Origin: Bacteroidota bacterium
Lineage (GTDB): Bacteria; Bacteroidota; Bacteroidia; Chitinophagales; UBA2359
Length of the DNA stretch: 6,629 nucleotides
Assembly: GCA_020627525.1 (NCBI GenBank)
Contig: JAHDGP010000264.1
Location: 1 to 6,629, forward strand
Direction of reading: 5' to 3'
Position numbers and translations under genes: made by a program. This document shows, piece by piece, positions 1-6,610 of the stretch; positions within the stretch are counted from its first letter, which is position 1, and each line of letters begins with the position of its first letter. The notes under the pieces were generated by a model. The model searched no databases. It saw only the letters and a program-made list of their open reading frames with translations, and was not told the DNA's origin.

Positions 1-28
1 GTATTAAATCTTCCATTATTGGCATTGT

Positions 29-1468
29 TTAATCAAATACAGTTTTAATTTTTTCTTTGAGCCAACTTTTATAAGCAAGGTTTTCTGTTGTGTCTATTTT
101 TTGTAAAATATCAGCAAAATTTTTATCTGGATCGAATTTGGCGTTTTGAAGTTGTGTAGTTATAGAAATGAAATTGCAAAAAGAGTTTTTCATTGAATCG
201 GAGAAAGAGTGTTTTCTTGTTATATACAAATAAAACGATTTAGTAAGGTTTTGAAATAAATCATCATATTCATCCCCAAGTTCATAATAACATTGTAACT
301 GAACGCTTTTGGCATAAAGACCATAGATGGGGTTTTGAAATTTTACAATAGATAATAAATGCAAGGTGTCAGCGTAGCTTTTTCGATTAAAAGCCACAAG
401 TGCTTTGCAAATAGTAATTATATCATCTCTGCACTCTTCGTTGAGATGCTTTCCATATTCTTCAATTACTTTGTCGGTCCAATCTAATTCTCCAGAAGCT
501 AAACCGATGTGAACAACATTCCAAAACCTTCCACTGAAAACATAACCATCAATCATTAACAACTCATTATCGACTGCAAAGCAACTTAATTCAAACAACT
601 CGTTTTGCGCATTGGGCTCCCCCTTTTTATAATTTTCATAACAAGCATGAAAAAGCATTGTCAAGATGTCGTTTTTTTCTTTTTGTTTGAACAATCGGTA
701 ATGTTGAAAAAAATCATTTTTATATTTATAATAATTGGGATAAATTTTATTTTGAAAATCAATGGTAAGATCACTCAATATTTTTCCTTGAATGGTGGAA
801 TATGCTGGATTGTAATTCGTAAGATTTATTATTTCATCTATAAACAGCTCACTAGTTGCATCTTCGTTGTTTGGGTTAACAATGTAGTTGCTGGTATTGT
901 AACTACACAAATTCCAATACAATTTTACAGCAAAATAATGTTTGTCAATATGATTAATTAAGACTTCAGGGTTAATAGGCATTTCTTTAACTAAAGGATA
1001 ATAAGGGTGAGAAAGACACATTTCTTTTAGTTTAAATTCATCATACAATTGATCAATGCCCGATCTTGGATGCTTCTTCCAATCTTCTTGGATTTGCTCT
1101 GTTTTTTTGAAAAAGAACTTGTTTAGTTTTCTTTTTTGTAATGCTGCCAAAAGCAAAAAATCTTTTTCCTTTTCTTTTTCTTGCAGAATATCAATAACCA
1201 AAAAGTCATCTAAGAGAACACCCAATTTATACATCGTATTGATAACTCTCTTGGTATTTTCACGCTCCTCTTTAAATAATTTTTTGGAAACAAATTTCTT
1301 TTCAGTTTTTTTTTCTGGAAAAATAGGATGCAATTTTTTAAGGTAATTAAATAATTTGCTTAGATCGTTTGAAGCCTTTCCTGATTTGTAAATGATGTAT
1401 TGACCGAAGTCTCTCATTTCAGAATTGGATAAAGTTTTTAAGTAGGTTATTAGTTTGCTGTTATTCAT
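29..1468 (-). CDS. Uncharacterised helical-repeat protein, Bacteroidota-specific family
   Basis: The function is unknown. The product is 479 residues with no signal peptide or membrane segment, so it is probably cytoplasmic. Residues 1-120 carry the pattern I associate with an uncharacterised, often multi-copy Bacteroidota family: a SNSEMRDFGQYI-like first helix, then LFNYLKKLHP (39-48), a KKLFKEERE segment (62-70) and a KLGVLLDDFLV segment (81-91). The remainder is rich in Leu, Tyr, Phe and Lys in helix-sized blocks and resembles TPR-like solenoids, though I cannot assign individual repeats. The frame stays open upstream to a TTG at 1501, but I chose the ATG at 1468. It is preceded by an A-rich TGTAAA leader, and the longer start would lie inside the best promoter candidate. 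The gene is transcribed divergently from the M43 protease gene. A scaffold or protein-interaction role is only inferred from the helical character. Confidence 0.85.
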   Translation of the reverse strand: MNNSKLITYLKTLSNSEMRDFGQYIIYKSGKASNDLSKLFNYLKKLHPIFPEKKTEKKFVSKKLFKEERENTKRVINTMYKLGVLLDDFLVIDILQEKEKEKDFLLLAALQKRKLNKFFFKKTEQIQEDWKKHPRSGIDQLYDEFKLKEMCLSHPYYPLVKEMPINPEVLINHIDKHYFAVKLYWNLCSYNTSNYIVNPNNEDATSELFIDEIINLTNYNPAYSTIQGKILSDLTIDFQNKIYPNYYKYKNDFFQHYRLFKQKEKNDILTMLFHACYENYKKGEPNAQNELFELSCFAVDNELLMIDGYVFSGRFWNVVHIGLASGELDWTDKVIEEYGKHLNEECRDDIITICKALVAFNRKSYADTLHLLSIVKFQNPIYGLYAKSVQLQCYYELGDEYDDLFQNLTKSFYLYITRKHSFSDSMKNSFCNFISITTQLQNAKFDPDKNFADILQKIDTTENLAYKSWLKEKIKTVFD

Positions 1469-1498
1469 TTTACACTGGGTTTCTAAATATGCACAGGC

Positions 1499-1529
1499 CA
1501 AATATAAATCTTAGTTTTTAACATGTAAA
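1499..1529 (-). promoter_or_regulatory. Candidate Bacteroidota-type promoter for the helical-repeat gene
   Basis: Read on the minus strand, TATATTTG (1506 down to 1499) matches the Bacteroidota -7 consensus TAnnTTTG exactly. A TTTA (1529-1526), one mismatch from the -33 TTTG box, lies 19 nt upstream. Transcription would start near 1492-1495 and give a leader of about 25 nt before the ATG at 1468. This supports that start over the TTG at 1501. In such AT-rich DNA a chance match remains possible. Confidence 0.5.
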
Positions 1530-1811
1530 GTATTAATTTAACTGGAGAAAGTTGTGAAAAATTGTATTGAGTTTAATTAATTGATTATCATAATTTTAAA
1601 TGTTTTCTGATTTGGAATTTTTTGTGAAAAATATTGATTTTTGTTAGAGATTATTGAGCGTAATTGAAGTTTTAGTTCTTTGTGAAATCAACAATATTTG
1701 TAGGGTGATTAGGAAATAGAAAGCAAAACAGATTTTGCAAACTATATATTCACAATCAAATAAAAGTATTGCGCGATGCTTCAAATTATTTAAATTTCTA
1801 AAAATTAAAAC
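1502..1811. other. Divergent intergenic region, AT-rich
   Basis: This stretch of about 310 bp separates two divergently transcribed genes. It contains no open frame of note and no RNA gene that I can recognise. It holds the upstream part of the minus-strand promoter candidate (to 1529), a plus-strand promoter candidate (1769-1798), and three same-direction copies of TTGTGAAA at 1552, 1622 and 1680. A further -7-like AATATTTG lies at 1693-1700 but has no well-spaced -33 partner. No terminator is present, as expected between divergent genes. Confidence 0.6.
1769..1798 (+). promoter_or_regulatory. Candidate promoter for the M43 protease gene
   Basis: TTG (1769-1771) is followed after 19 nt by TAAATTTC (1791-1798), which matches TAnnTTTG at all defined positions but the last. 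The predicted start site near 1803 leaves only about 9 nt before the ATG at 1812. That is short, so the true promoter could lie further upstream. Confidence 0.35.
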
Positions 1812-4031
1812 ATGTATCCTAATATAAATAAACTCAATTTAACAAAAACGTGTCTACCCTTACTAATAATATGCGCCTTTATATTTTTCGGAATAACAAC
1901 TGTAAATGCTCAATCAGTATTGCCTTGTGCCTCAGATCATATTCACAGTGCAAGAATGTCTTCGGACAAGAATTATGCAAAAAGACATTTAGAAGCAGAA
2001 GAGCGAATTTTAAAAAGATCTAAAGAATATTACAATAATCCTCTAAAAGATGGAAGTACCTACACGATTCCTGTAGTTGTTCATGTTGTTCACAACCCAG
2101 GAGATGCAATAGGGCAGGGCAGCAATATGACAGATCAAGACATAATTGCAGGAGTTCAATTACTTAATGATAACTTTGCCAATCTTAACGGTCAGGGCGT
2201 AGACATAGGGATAGATTTTTGTTTAGCCACAACAGATCCAAGTGGAAATCCTTCAACTGGAATTACAAGATATTCCTCAAGCGCTTATAACAATATTTGT
2301 ATAGACACCGAAAATGAAGCAATGAAGACTGCTGTTTTTTGGGATAAATATGCTTACATGAATGTCTGGATTGTTGATGAGATATTTTATGTTAATGATG
2401 GAGATGGAAATTGTAATGATCAAGCTGCCGGGTATGCTCATTTCGCTGAAGAACATGGTTCTACAATAGATGGAGTGGTAATGGATGATGATTTTTTTGA
2501 CACCTCTGTTTTTGCTCACGAAGTGGGTCATTATTTAAATTTATACCATACATTTGAAGGAGGATGCCTGAATGAACATTGCATGGAAGATGGCGATAGA
2601 GTTTGTGACACACCACCTGATGCTTTTACTTTTGAACCTTGCACTTGGATATTCAATTCTTGCACAACAGATGTCAACCCTAGTGATCCTTACAATCCAT
2701 TTACAACGGATCAAAATGATATGAACGATAATTATATGGATTACAGAGCTCCAGAGTGCTTAACACGTTTTACCGAAGGACAAAAAGTGAGAATGGTGGA
2801 TGCGTTGACAAATGAAAGAGCTTCTTTGTTGCAAAACTCTTGCACCGTATTGCCAGATATTTACACAACAAATGAATCGGTTCAAGATGTAACACCAAAT
2901 ATTGGACAGACTATTCAATTATATTGCATTCAAAGAATTTCAGAGCCAAGTGTTTCTATGTACAATCCATATCCTGATGTGAAATTCTACGTTTCAAACA
3001 ATACAACTTTAAGTGCTGATGATTTGTATTTAGGTTCTAGTGCTTCTTCTATTGGAACTAGTGATCTAGCTGATCCCGAATATAGAAACTATACTGTGAA
3101 TTGCAATTGGGGAACAGGAATAAAATATATTTTATTTGTTGCTGACGGCAACAATGAGGTAGCAGAAAGTGATGAAAGCAATAATGTAAAATATAAGCAA
3201 ATCAATGTTTCTGGAAGCTGTGGCAGTTCTTGCCCTGATGTAAACAGCCAAGCAGTTGTTCATAGCTTTGAAACAGGTTTAGACGATTGGGAGCAAAGCA
3301 CAAATGATGATATTAATTGGACGAGACATTCAGGAGGGACTACCTCGGGTGGTACAGGTCCTACTGCTGCATTTGATGGCAATTATTACCTATATGTTGA
3401 GGCAACGAATAATTTTAATAAAGAAGCTATTATCACAAGCCCATGTTTTGATATATCAAATACAAATACTCCATTCATTGCTTTTGAATTTCATATGAAA
3501 GGAAGCCATATGGGTGATCTAACACTAGATTTATATGGCAATGGTCAATGGTATAACGACAGAAATACATTTTCTGGTCATATATACAATGATTGGAGTA
3601 GGTATGAATACAATTTGATATTAACACCAGGTGTATTAGGGGCTGATGATTTTAAAATAAGGTTAAGAGCTAAAACAGGCTATAGCTATCAAAGCGATAT
3701 TGCCATTGATAAAGTGGAAGTTTATGACGCTGCTGGTAAAACAGTTTCACAAAATGATTTTAGTGAAAACTTAGAGGCTGACTTATCTGACTTTACAGTT
3801 TTTCCAAATCCCGCAAATGAATTTGTAAACCTATCATTTGAAAAAATGGATCAAATTGAAAATGTGACATTGACTGATTTTACAGGAAAACAAATTTTAT
3901 CAAATTTCCAAAGATCAAATGAAAATTCAATGCGTTTAAATACAAGTAATATAAATGCAGGATTTTATATTGTTACGGTTACCTATGATTCAGGGAAAAC
4001 AAAGTCTAAAAAATTATTTGTTCAGCATTAA
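1812..4031 (+). CDS. Secreted M43-family zinc metalloprotease with CARDB-like, MAM-like and T9SS sorting domains
   Basis: This is a 739-residue extracellular endopeptidase precursor of the M43 (pappalysin/cytophagalysin) metzincin family. A signal peptide covers residues 1-33 with likely cleavage after VNA. A propeptide-like segment runs to about 85. The catalytic domain (about 86-345) contains the extended zinc motif HEVGHYLNLYH (His236, Glu237, His240, His246), a Cys-rich region with VCDTPPD (264-270), and the Met-turn NYMDY (Met309) followed by FTEGQKVRM (320-328), all typical of M43. A CARDB-like domain (about 355-467) ends in the signature DESNNVKY. A MAM-like beta-sandwich follows (about 483-640). 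The C-terminus (about 660-739) is a type A T9SS sorting domain: it has FTVFPNPANE, a TDFTGKQI-like strand, GFYIVTV and a Lys-rich end. The protein should therefore cross the outer membrane by T9SS and be released or anchored after removal of that domain. The start gives a good signal peptide and has an A-rich AAATTAAAAC leader. The natural substrate is unknown; the accessory modules suggest binding to protein or surface ligands. Confidence 0.93.
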   Translation: MYPNINKLNLTKTCLPLLIICAFIFFGITTVNAQSVLPCASDHIHSARMSSDKNYAKRHLEAEERILKRSKEYYNNPLKDGSTYTIPVVVHVVHNPGDAIGQGSNMTDQDIIAGVQLLNDNFANLNGQGVDIGIDFCLATTDPSGNPSTGITRYSSSAYNNICIDTENEAMKTAVFWDKYAYMNVWIVDEIFYVNDGDGNCNDQAAGYAHFAEEHGSTIDGVVMDDDFFDTSVFAHEVGHYLNLYHTFEGGCLNEHCMEDGDRVCDTPPDAFTFEPCTWIFNSCTTDVNPSDPYNPFTTDQNDMNDNYMDYRAPECLTRFTEGQKVRMVDALTNERASLLQNSCTVLPDIYTTNESVQDVTPNIGQTIQLYCIQRISEPSVSMYNPYPDVKFYVSNNTTLSADDLYLGSSASSIGTSDLADPEYRNYTVNCNWGTGIKYILFVADGNNEVAESDESNNVKYKQINVSGSCGSSCPDVNSQAVVHSFETGLDDWEQSTNDDINWTRHSGGTTSGGTGPTAAFDGNYYLYVEATNNFNKEAIITSPCFDISNTNTPFIAFEFHMKGSHMGDLTLDLYGNGQWYNDRNTFSGHIYNDWSRYEYNLILTPGVLGADDFKIRLRAKTGYSYQSDIAIDKVEVYDAAGKTVSQNDFSENLEADLSDFTVFPNPANEFVNLSFEKMDQIENVTLTDFTGKQILSNFQRSNENSMRLNTSNINAGFYIVTVTYDSGKTKSKKLFVQH

Positions 4032-4072
4032 GCCATGTTATTAAAATGTTGAAATAAATACTTTGTTCATTG

Positions 4073-4106
4073 CCCCATCTGCGCAAAGCGCAGATGGGGA
4101 TTTTTT
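4073..4106 (+). terminator. Strong intrinsic terminator after the M43 protease gene
   Basis: A perfect 12-bp inverted repeat, CCCCATCTGCGC (4073-4084) and GCGCAGATGGGG (4088-4099), is separated by an AAA loop. One A and then six T (4101-4106) follow. It begins 42 nt after the stop codon of the protease gene. It should insulate the kptA-like gene from upstream transcription. The other strand lacks a comparable U-tract, so termination is probably one-directional. Confidence 0.93.
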
Positions 4107-4141
4107 AAAGAAAAATGGCAGCCGACGCTGAGTTATTTATG

Positions 4142-4169
4142 TTGCATCCCTTAAGAAAAGATAGATTTA
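4142..4169 (+). promoter_or_regulatory. Weak promoter candidate for the kptA-like gene
   Basis: TTG (4142-4144) is followed after 17 nt by TAGATTTA (4162-4169), one mismatch from TAnnTTTG. It lies between the strong terminator and the gene, where a new promoter is needed. It would give a leader of about 70 nt. The match is not strong enough to exclude chance. Confidence 0.27.
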
Positions 4170-4242
4170 ATTTTCATGCTTTGAACTTATTTCATCATAA
4201 TTGAATTTACAATGAGAAGTATTATGAAGAAATTTTAGAAAA

Positions 4243-4794
4243 ATGAAAGAAACAAAAAAAGTAGTTAAGCTCAGTAAGTTTTTGAGTTTAGTACTGAGAC
4301 ATAAACCCGAAACAATAGGGTTGCAACTTGATGAAGCAGGTTGGGCAGACATAAAAACATTGATCCACAAAATGAAGCAAAACAATAGATTTATTGATTT
4401 CGAAACTTTGGAAGAAGTTGTAAGAACAAACAATAAAAAGCGTTTTGCCTTCAATGAAGACAAAACACGTATTCGAGCCAATCAAGGACATTCCATTAAA
4501 ATTGAACACGGTTTTGAAGCGCAAACCCCTCCCGAAATTCTATACCACGGAACCGCAACGAAAAATATTGAGAGCATAATGTCCAACGGCTTGGATAAAA
4601 GAAACAGGCATCATGTTCATCTCTCTTCAGATTTAAACACGGCAATTGCTGTGGGAAAAAGACACGGAAAGCCTGTTGTGTTTTTGGTTGACGCAAAAGC
4701 AATGAATTCTAAAGGGTACGAGTTTTTTGTATCTGAGAATGGTGTATGGCTAACTGAGGGTGTGCCTGCTCAATATTTAAAAATTAAGGATTAA
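4243..4794 (+). CDS. kptA: RNA 2'-phosphotransferase, Tpt1/KptA family
   Basis: The family transfers an internal RNA 2'-phosphate to NAD+, yielding 2'-OH RNA, ADP-ribose 1''-2'' cyclic phosphate and nicotinamide. In fungi this finishes tRNA splicing; the bacterial role is unsettled. The 183 residues match the usual full length. The N-terminal winged-helix-like lobe has LSKFLSLVLRHKPE (Arg19-His20) and GLQLDEAGWADI (26-37). Then come KKRFAF (Arg67) and IRANQGHS (77-84). The ADP-ribosyltransferase-like lobe has ILYHGT (99-104), RHHVHLS (122-128) and SENGVWLTEGVP (164-175). Every block characteristic of the family is present, so I expect an active enzyme; the catalytic residue assignment is by motif, not alignment. 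The start is fixed by an in-frame-independent upstream ATG (4224) that stops at once and by the A-rich TTAGAAAA leader. No RNA ligase, macrodomain or tRNA-splicing gene lies in the window, so this looks like a stand-alone gene. Confidence 0.95.
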   Translation: MKETKKVVKLSKFLSLVLRHKPETIGLQLDEAGWADIKTLIHKMKQNNRFIDFETLEEVVRTNNKKRFAFNEDKTRIRANQGHSIKIEHGFEAQTPPEILYHGTATKNIESIMSNGLDKRNRHHVHLSSDLNTAIAVGKRHGKPVVFLVDAKAMNSKGYEFFVSENGVWLTEGVPAQYLKIKD

Positions 4795-4841
4795 TAGCAA
4801 CCTTATATTTATCTGATTCACAACTCCTTGTGCTTGCTATT
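4793..4841 (+). terminator. Possible weak terminator or 3' stem after the kptA-like gene
   Basis: AATAGCAA (4793-4800, overlapping the stop codon) is the exact reverse complement of TTGCTATT (4834-4841). Inside lies a second perfect hairpin, CACAA (4819-4823), loop CTCC, TTGTG (4828-4832). Only a short, interrupted T-run follows, so it is not a classical terminator. It may instead protect the 3' end of the transcript. Confidence 0.3.
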
Positions 4842-5007
4842 TCTGTAAAATTATATTTTAAAAATTGTATTCATCCAGAAAAACTTTGCTATCAAATTGA
4901 ATCTGGATTAATCTTTGTCTATGTATTGGAGTTAAATAGTGATTAACAAGCAATAAATAACTGTTTTTTGCCTTATGTTATTGAATTAAATTACTTTTAT
5001 ATACAAG
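4795..5007. other. Intergenic region between the kptA-like and VWA genes
   Basis: This gap of about 210 bp holds the nested stem described at 4793-4841. A second inverted repeat, ATCCAGA (4873-4879) with TCTGGAT (4902-4908), has a 22-nt loop. A promoter candidate abuts the VWA gene. I see no coding frame and no recognisable RNA gene. The spacing and the promoter candidate argue against an operon between the two flanking genes. Confidence 0.5.
4967..4999 (+). promoter_or_regulatory. Candidate promoter for the VWA gene
   Basis: TTTG (4967-4970) is followed after 21 nt by TACTTTTA (4992-4999), which fits TAnnTTTG except for the last base. The implied start site lies within a few bases of the ATG at 5008, so the transcript would be nearly leaderless. 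That makes the call tentative. Confidence 0.3.
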
Positions 5008-6519
5008 ATGCCAAACATAAAATCTCTGTGTTGTTTTATTTTATTGATCAGTTTGGGTTTTACTCAATTGCTGACGGCTCAAAGTAAATACCTGAAAATT
5101 GACAAAAAGTACAACTTTGGAACTGTAGAAAACTGGGAAAATCAGGTTGCGCAATTTAAGGTTAAAAATATCTCAAAAACTCCCGTCAGAATCTTGATTT
5201 TGAAAAATCAGAATAGAGATATTGATGTGCGAACGCCCCTAAAACCTATCCAACCAGGCGAAACGGAAGAGATTTTAGTATATTGTTATCCGGCAGAGAC
5301 TGGTAAAATTGACATTTCTATTCCTGTATACAATCAATATGAAAATGATGCGGTGAACATTAAAATTTTGGGAAATATAAAATCATTTTCTCCAAATGCT
5401 ATAATGAATTGCCCAGGTACTCCTGCGCCACCGAAGCCTACAAAACCAATGGAAATGGTTGCCAAATATGAGCAAAATATCATTGTAATAGATGCTAAAA
5501 CCAAACATTATATTAAAAACCCTAAGATTGTTATTGCAGATGAATACGGAAATAGTGAAACGGGTTATGGACGTGAGAAAGGTACTTTGAAAATTTTATT
5601 ACCAGGAGGTAGGTTTGCTGTAAAGGTTTTTAAGGATGGATACAATACAAAAGAAGTAGTTGCGCAATTTAATCGTACAACTGAAGAGTTAGTTGTGGAA
5701 TTGGAGCGACCAAAAGAAGTTGTAACGAGAGACTTAGATTATTATAAAAAGAAAAATTTAGAAGAAGCAAAACGAGCAATAGCAGAAACTGAAGTTGAAT
5801 ACGAACGACATGTTTTTGAAGAGGAGGAACTAAGAACTAAAGAAAACAACCGTCCGATAAAACAGGAATACGATGAGTCGATTGAAGTAGATTATGAGGA
5901 AGAATATGAGATTCCATTGATTGACGAAAACGGTCAACTTTCAAGAGTGGCTTATAAACCCAATAATATTATTTTCTTGATAGATGTTTCAAAATCTATG
6001 GAGGATCAAAATAAATTGAACAGATTAAAAAAGTCTCTTCGATTGTTGAATGATAAATTGCGAGACATTGATCAAGTGAGCTTGATTACTTTCTCTTCTA
6101 AAGTAAATATCGTTTCTTCTGGCATTTCATCAGATAATAAAGAAGAAATAAATGCATTTATTGATGCGTTTGTGGCTTCTGGCGGAACAAGGGGAATTAG
6201 TGGCTTAGAAAAAGCTTATGAATTGATGGATAAAAACTATATCCCCGGTGGCAATAATCAAATAATTTTGGCAACTGACGGGGAGTTTAAAAACAATGAC
6301 GACGCTATAAAAGACATTGCATTGAAAGTGCGCAAAATGTCTAAAAAAGGTTTTAAACTTTCTGTTATGGGTTTTGCCCAAAACAAACAAGCTGGAAATC
6401 TAATGAAGCGTTTAGCCTCCTCGGGTAAAGGCAATTACATCAATATCCAAACATCAGACAGTGCCGCTGAAATTTTATTAGAAGAAATTAAAGAAAATTC
6501 TATTAGAACTTATTATTAG
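5008..6519 (+). CDS. Exported DUF1573 / PEGA-like / VWA-domain protein
   Basis: The 503-residue product probably works in the periplasm or at the outer membrane; its partner is unknown. A signal peptide (1-24, cleavage after LTA) has no lipobox. Residues about 28-125 form an Ig-like DUF1573 domain: KYNFGTVENWENQVAQF, then KNISKTPVRI, then the PGETEEI turn. Residues about 155-235 resemble a PEGA or carboxypeptidase-regulatory domain, with VIDAKTKHYIKNPKIVIAD and LPGGRFAVKVFKDGY. A Lys/Glu-rich, probably helical linker (about 240-300) leads to a VWA domain (about 318-495). The metal-binding MIDAS is complete: DVSKS (Asp326, Ser328, Ser330), Thr394 in SGGTRG and Asp424 in LATDGEF. A cation-dependent protein-binding function is therefore likely. 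The VWA core resembles that of YfbK-type proteins. The chain ends right after VWA, with no T9SS sorting domain, which suggests it stays cell-associated. The start is chosen because the signal peptide begins there. Confidence 0.88.
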   Translation: MPNIKSLCCFILLISLGFTQLLTAQSKYLKIDKKYNFGTVENWENQVAQFKVKNISKTPVRILILKNQNRDIDVRTPLKPIQPGETEEILVYCYPAETGKIDISIPVYNQYENDAVNIKILGNIKSFSPNAIMNCPGTPAPPKPTKPMEMVAKYEQNIIVIDAKTKHYIKNPKIVIADEYGNSETGYGREKGTLKILLPGGRFAVKVFKDGYNTKEVVAQFNRTTEELVVELERPKEVVTRDLDYYKKKNLEEAKRAIAETEVEYERHVFEEEELRTKENNRPIKQEYDESIEVDYEEEYEIPLIDENGQLSRVAYKPNNIIFLIDVSKSMEDQNKLNRLKKSLRLLNDKLRDIDQVSLITFSSKVNIVSSGISSDNKEEINAFIDAFVASGGTRGISGLEKAYELMDKNYIPGGNNQIILATDGEFKNNDDAIKDIALKVRKMSKKGFKLSVMGFAQNKQAGNLMKRLASSGKGNYINIQTSDSAAEILLEEIKENSIRTYY

Positions 6520-6537
6520 ATTTGGTTTTGTGGGAGT

Positions 6538-6560
6538 GTCGCTTCGAGAGCCTCAGCGAC
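6538..6560 (+). repeat. REP-like imperfect palindrome
   Basis: GTCGCT (6538-6543) pairs with AGCGAC (6555-6560), and GAG (6546-6548) pairs with CTC (6552-6554) around an AGC loop. This leaves a two-base TC bulge on one side. A bulged palindrome of 20-30 nt in a gene-free spacer is the usual form of REP elements. A GGAG tetranucleotide at 6533-6536, just upstream, is reminiscent of the short head sequence some REPs carry. No RAYT transposase gene is in the window, so the assignment rests on structure alone. Confidence 0.55.
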
Positions 6561-6610
6561 CGAACATTCGATCACTGAGGCTCTCTAACAACTTGTTCGC
6601 TGAGGCTCTC
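6546..6610. repeat. Inverted repeats linking the REP-like element to the tandem array
   Basis: GAGAGCCTCAGCGA (6546-6559) is the exact reverse complement of TCGCTGAGGCTCTC at 6597-6610 (14 bp). Its first 11 bases are also the exact complement of CTGAGGCTCTC at 6575-6585. The left arm can therefore pair with either of two right arms, giving mutually exclusive stems with loops of 37 or 18 nt. Neither is followed by a T-run, so a classical terminator is unlikely. Confidence 0.85.

Noticed and set aside
605..961. Plus-strand open frame of 118 codons with a hydrophobic translation
   Set aside because: It lies entirely antisense to the helical-repeat gene, and its Phe/Ile-rich product is what the complement of Lys/Asn-rich coding sequence gives. 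It shows no family motif.
1056..1346. Plus-strand open frame of 96 codons, Ser/Phe-rich
   Set aside because: It is antisense to the conserved N-terminal part of the helical-repeat gene and reads as a reflection of its Lys/Glu-rich codons.
1469..1501. An 11-codon upstream extension of the helical-repeat gene from a TTG
   Set aside because: The extension begins inside the exact TATATTTG -7 candidate, and the family-like N-terminus begins at the ATG at 1468.
4119..4130. CAGC-CGAC-GCTG hairpin followed by AG, similar to the CGCTGAG part of the right-end repeat
   Set aside because: The shared string is only seven bases and the stem only four, too short to call a decayed repeat copy.
4167..4524. 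Two overlapping minus-strand open frames opposite the kptA-like gene
   Set aside because: The plus strand carries every KptA motif in one frame, so the opposite frames are incidental.
1812..6519. A single protease-KptA-VWA operon or new defence system
   Set aside because: A strong terminator separates the first two genes, gaps exceed 200 bp, each gene has a promoter candidate, and the functions show no clear link.
6546..6585. The 11-bp stem as a terminator for the VWA gene
   Set aside because: The stem is followed by TAACAACTTG rather than a T-run, and the 18-nt loop is long. The sequence is better explained by the repeat cluster.
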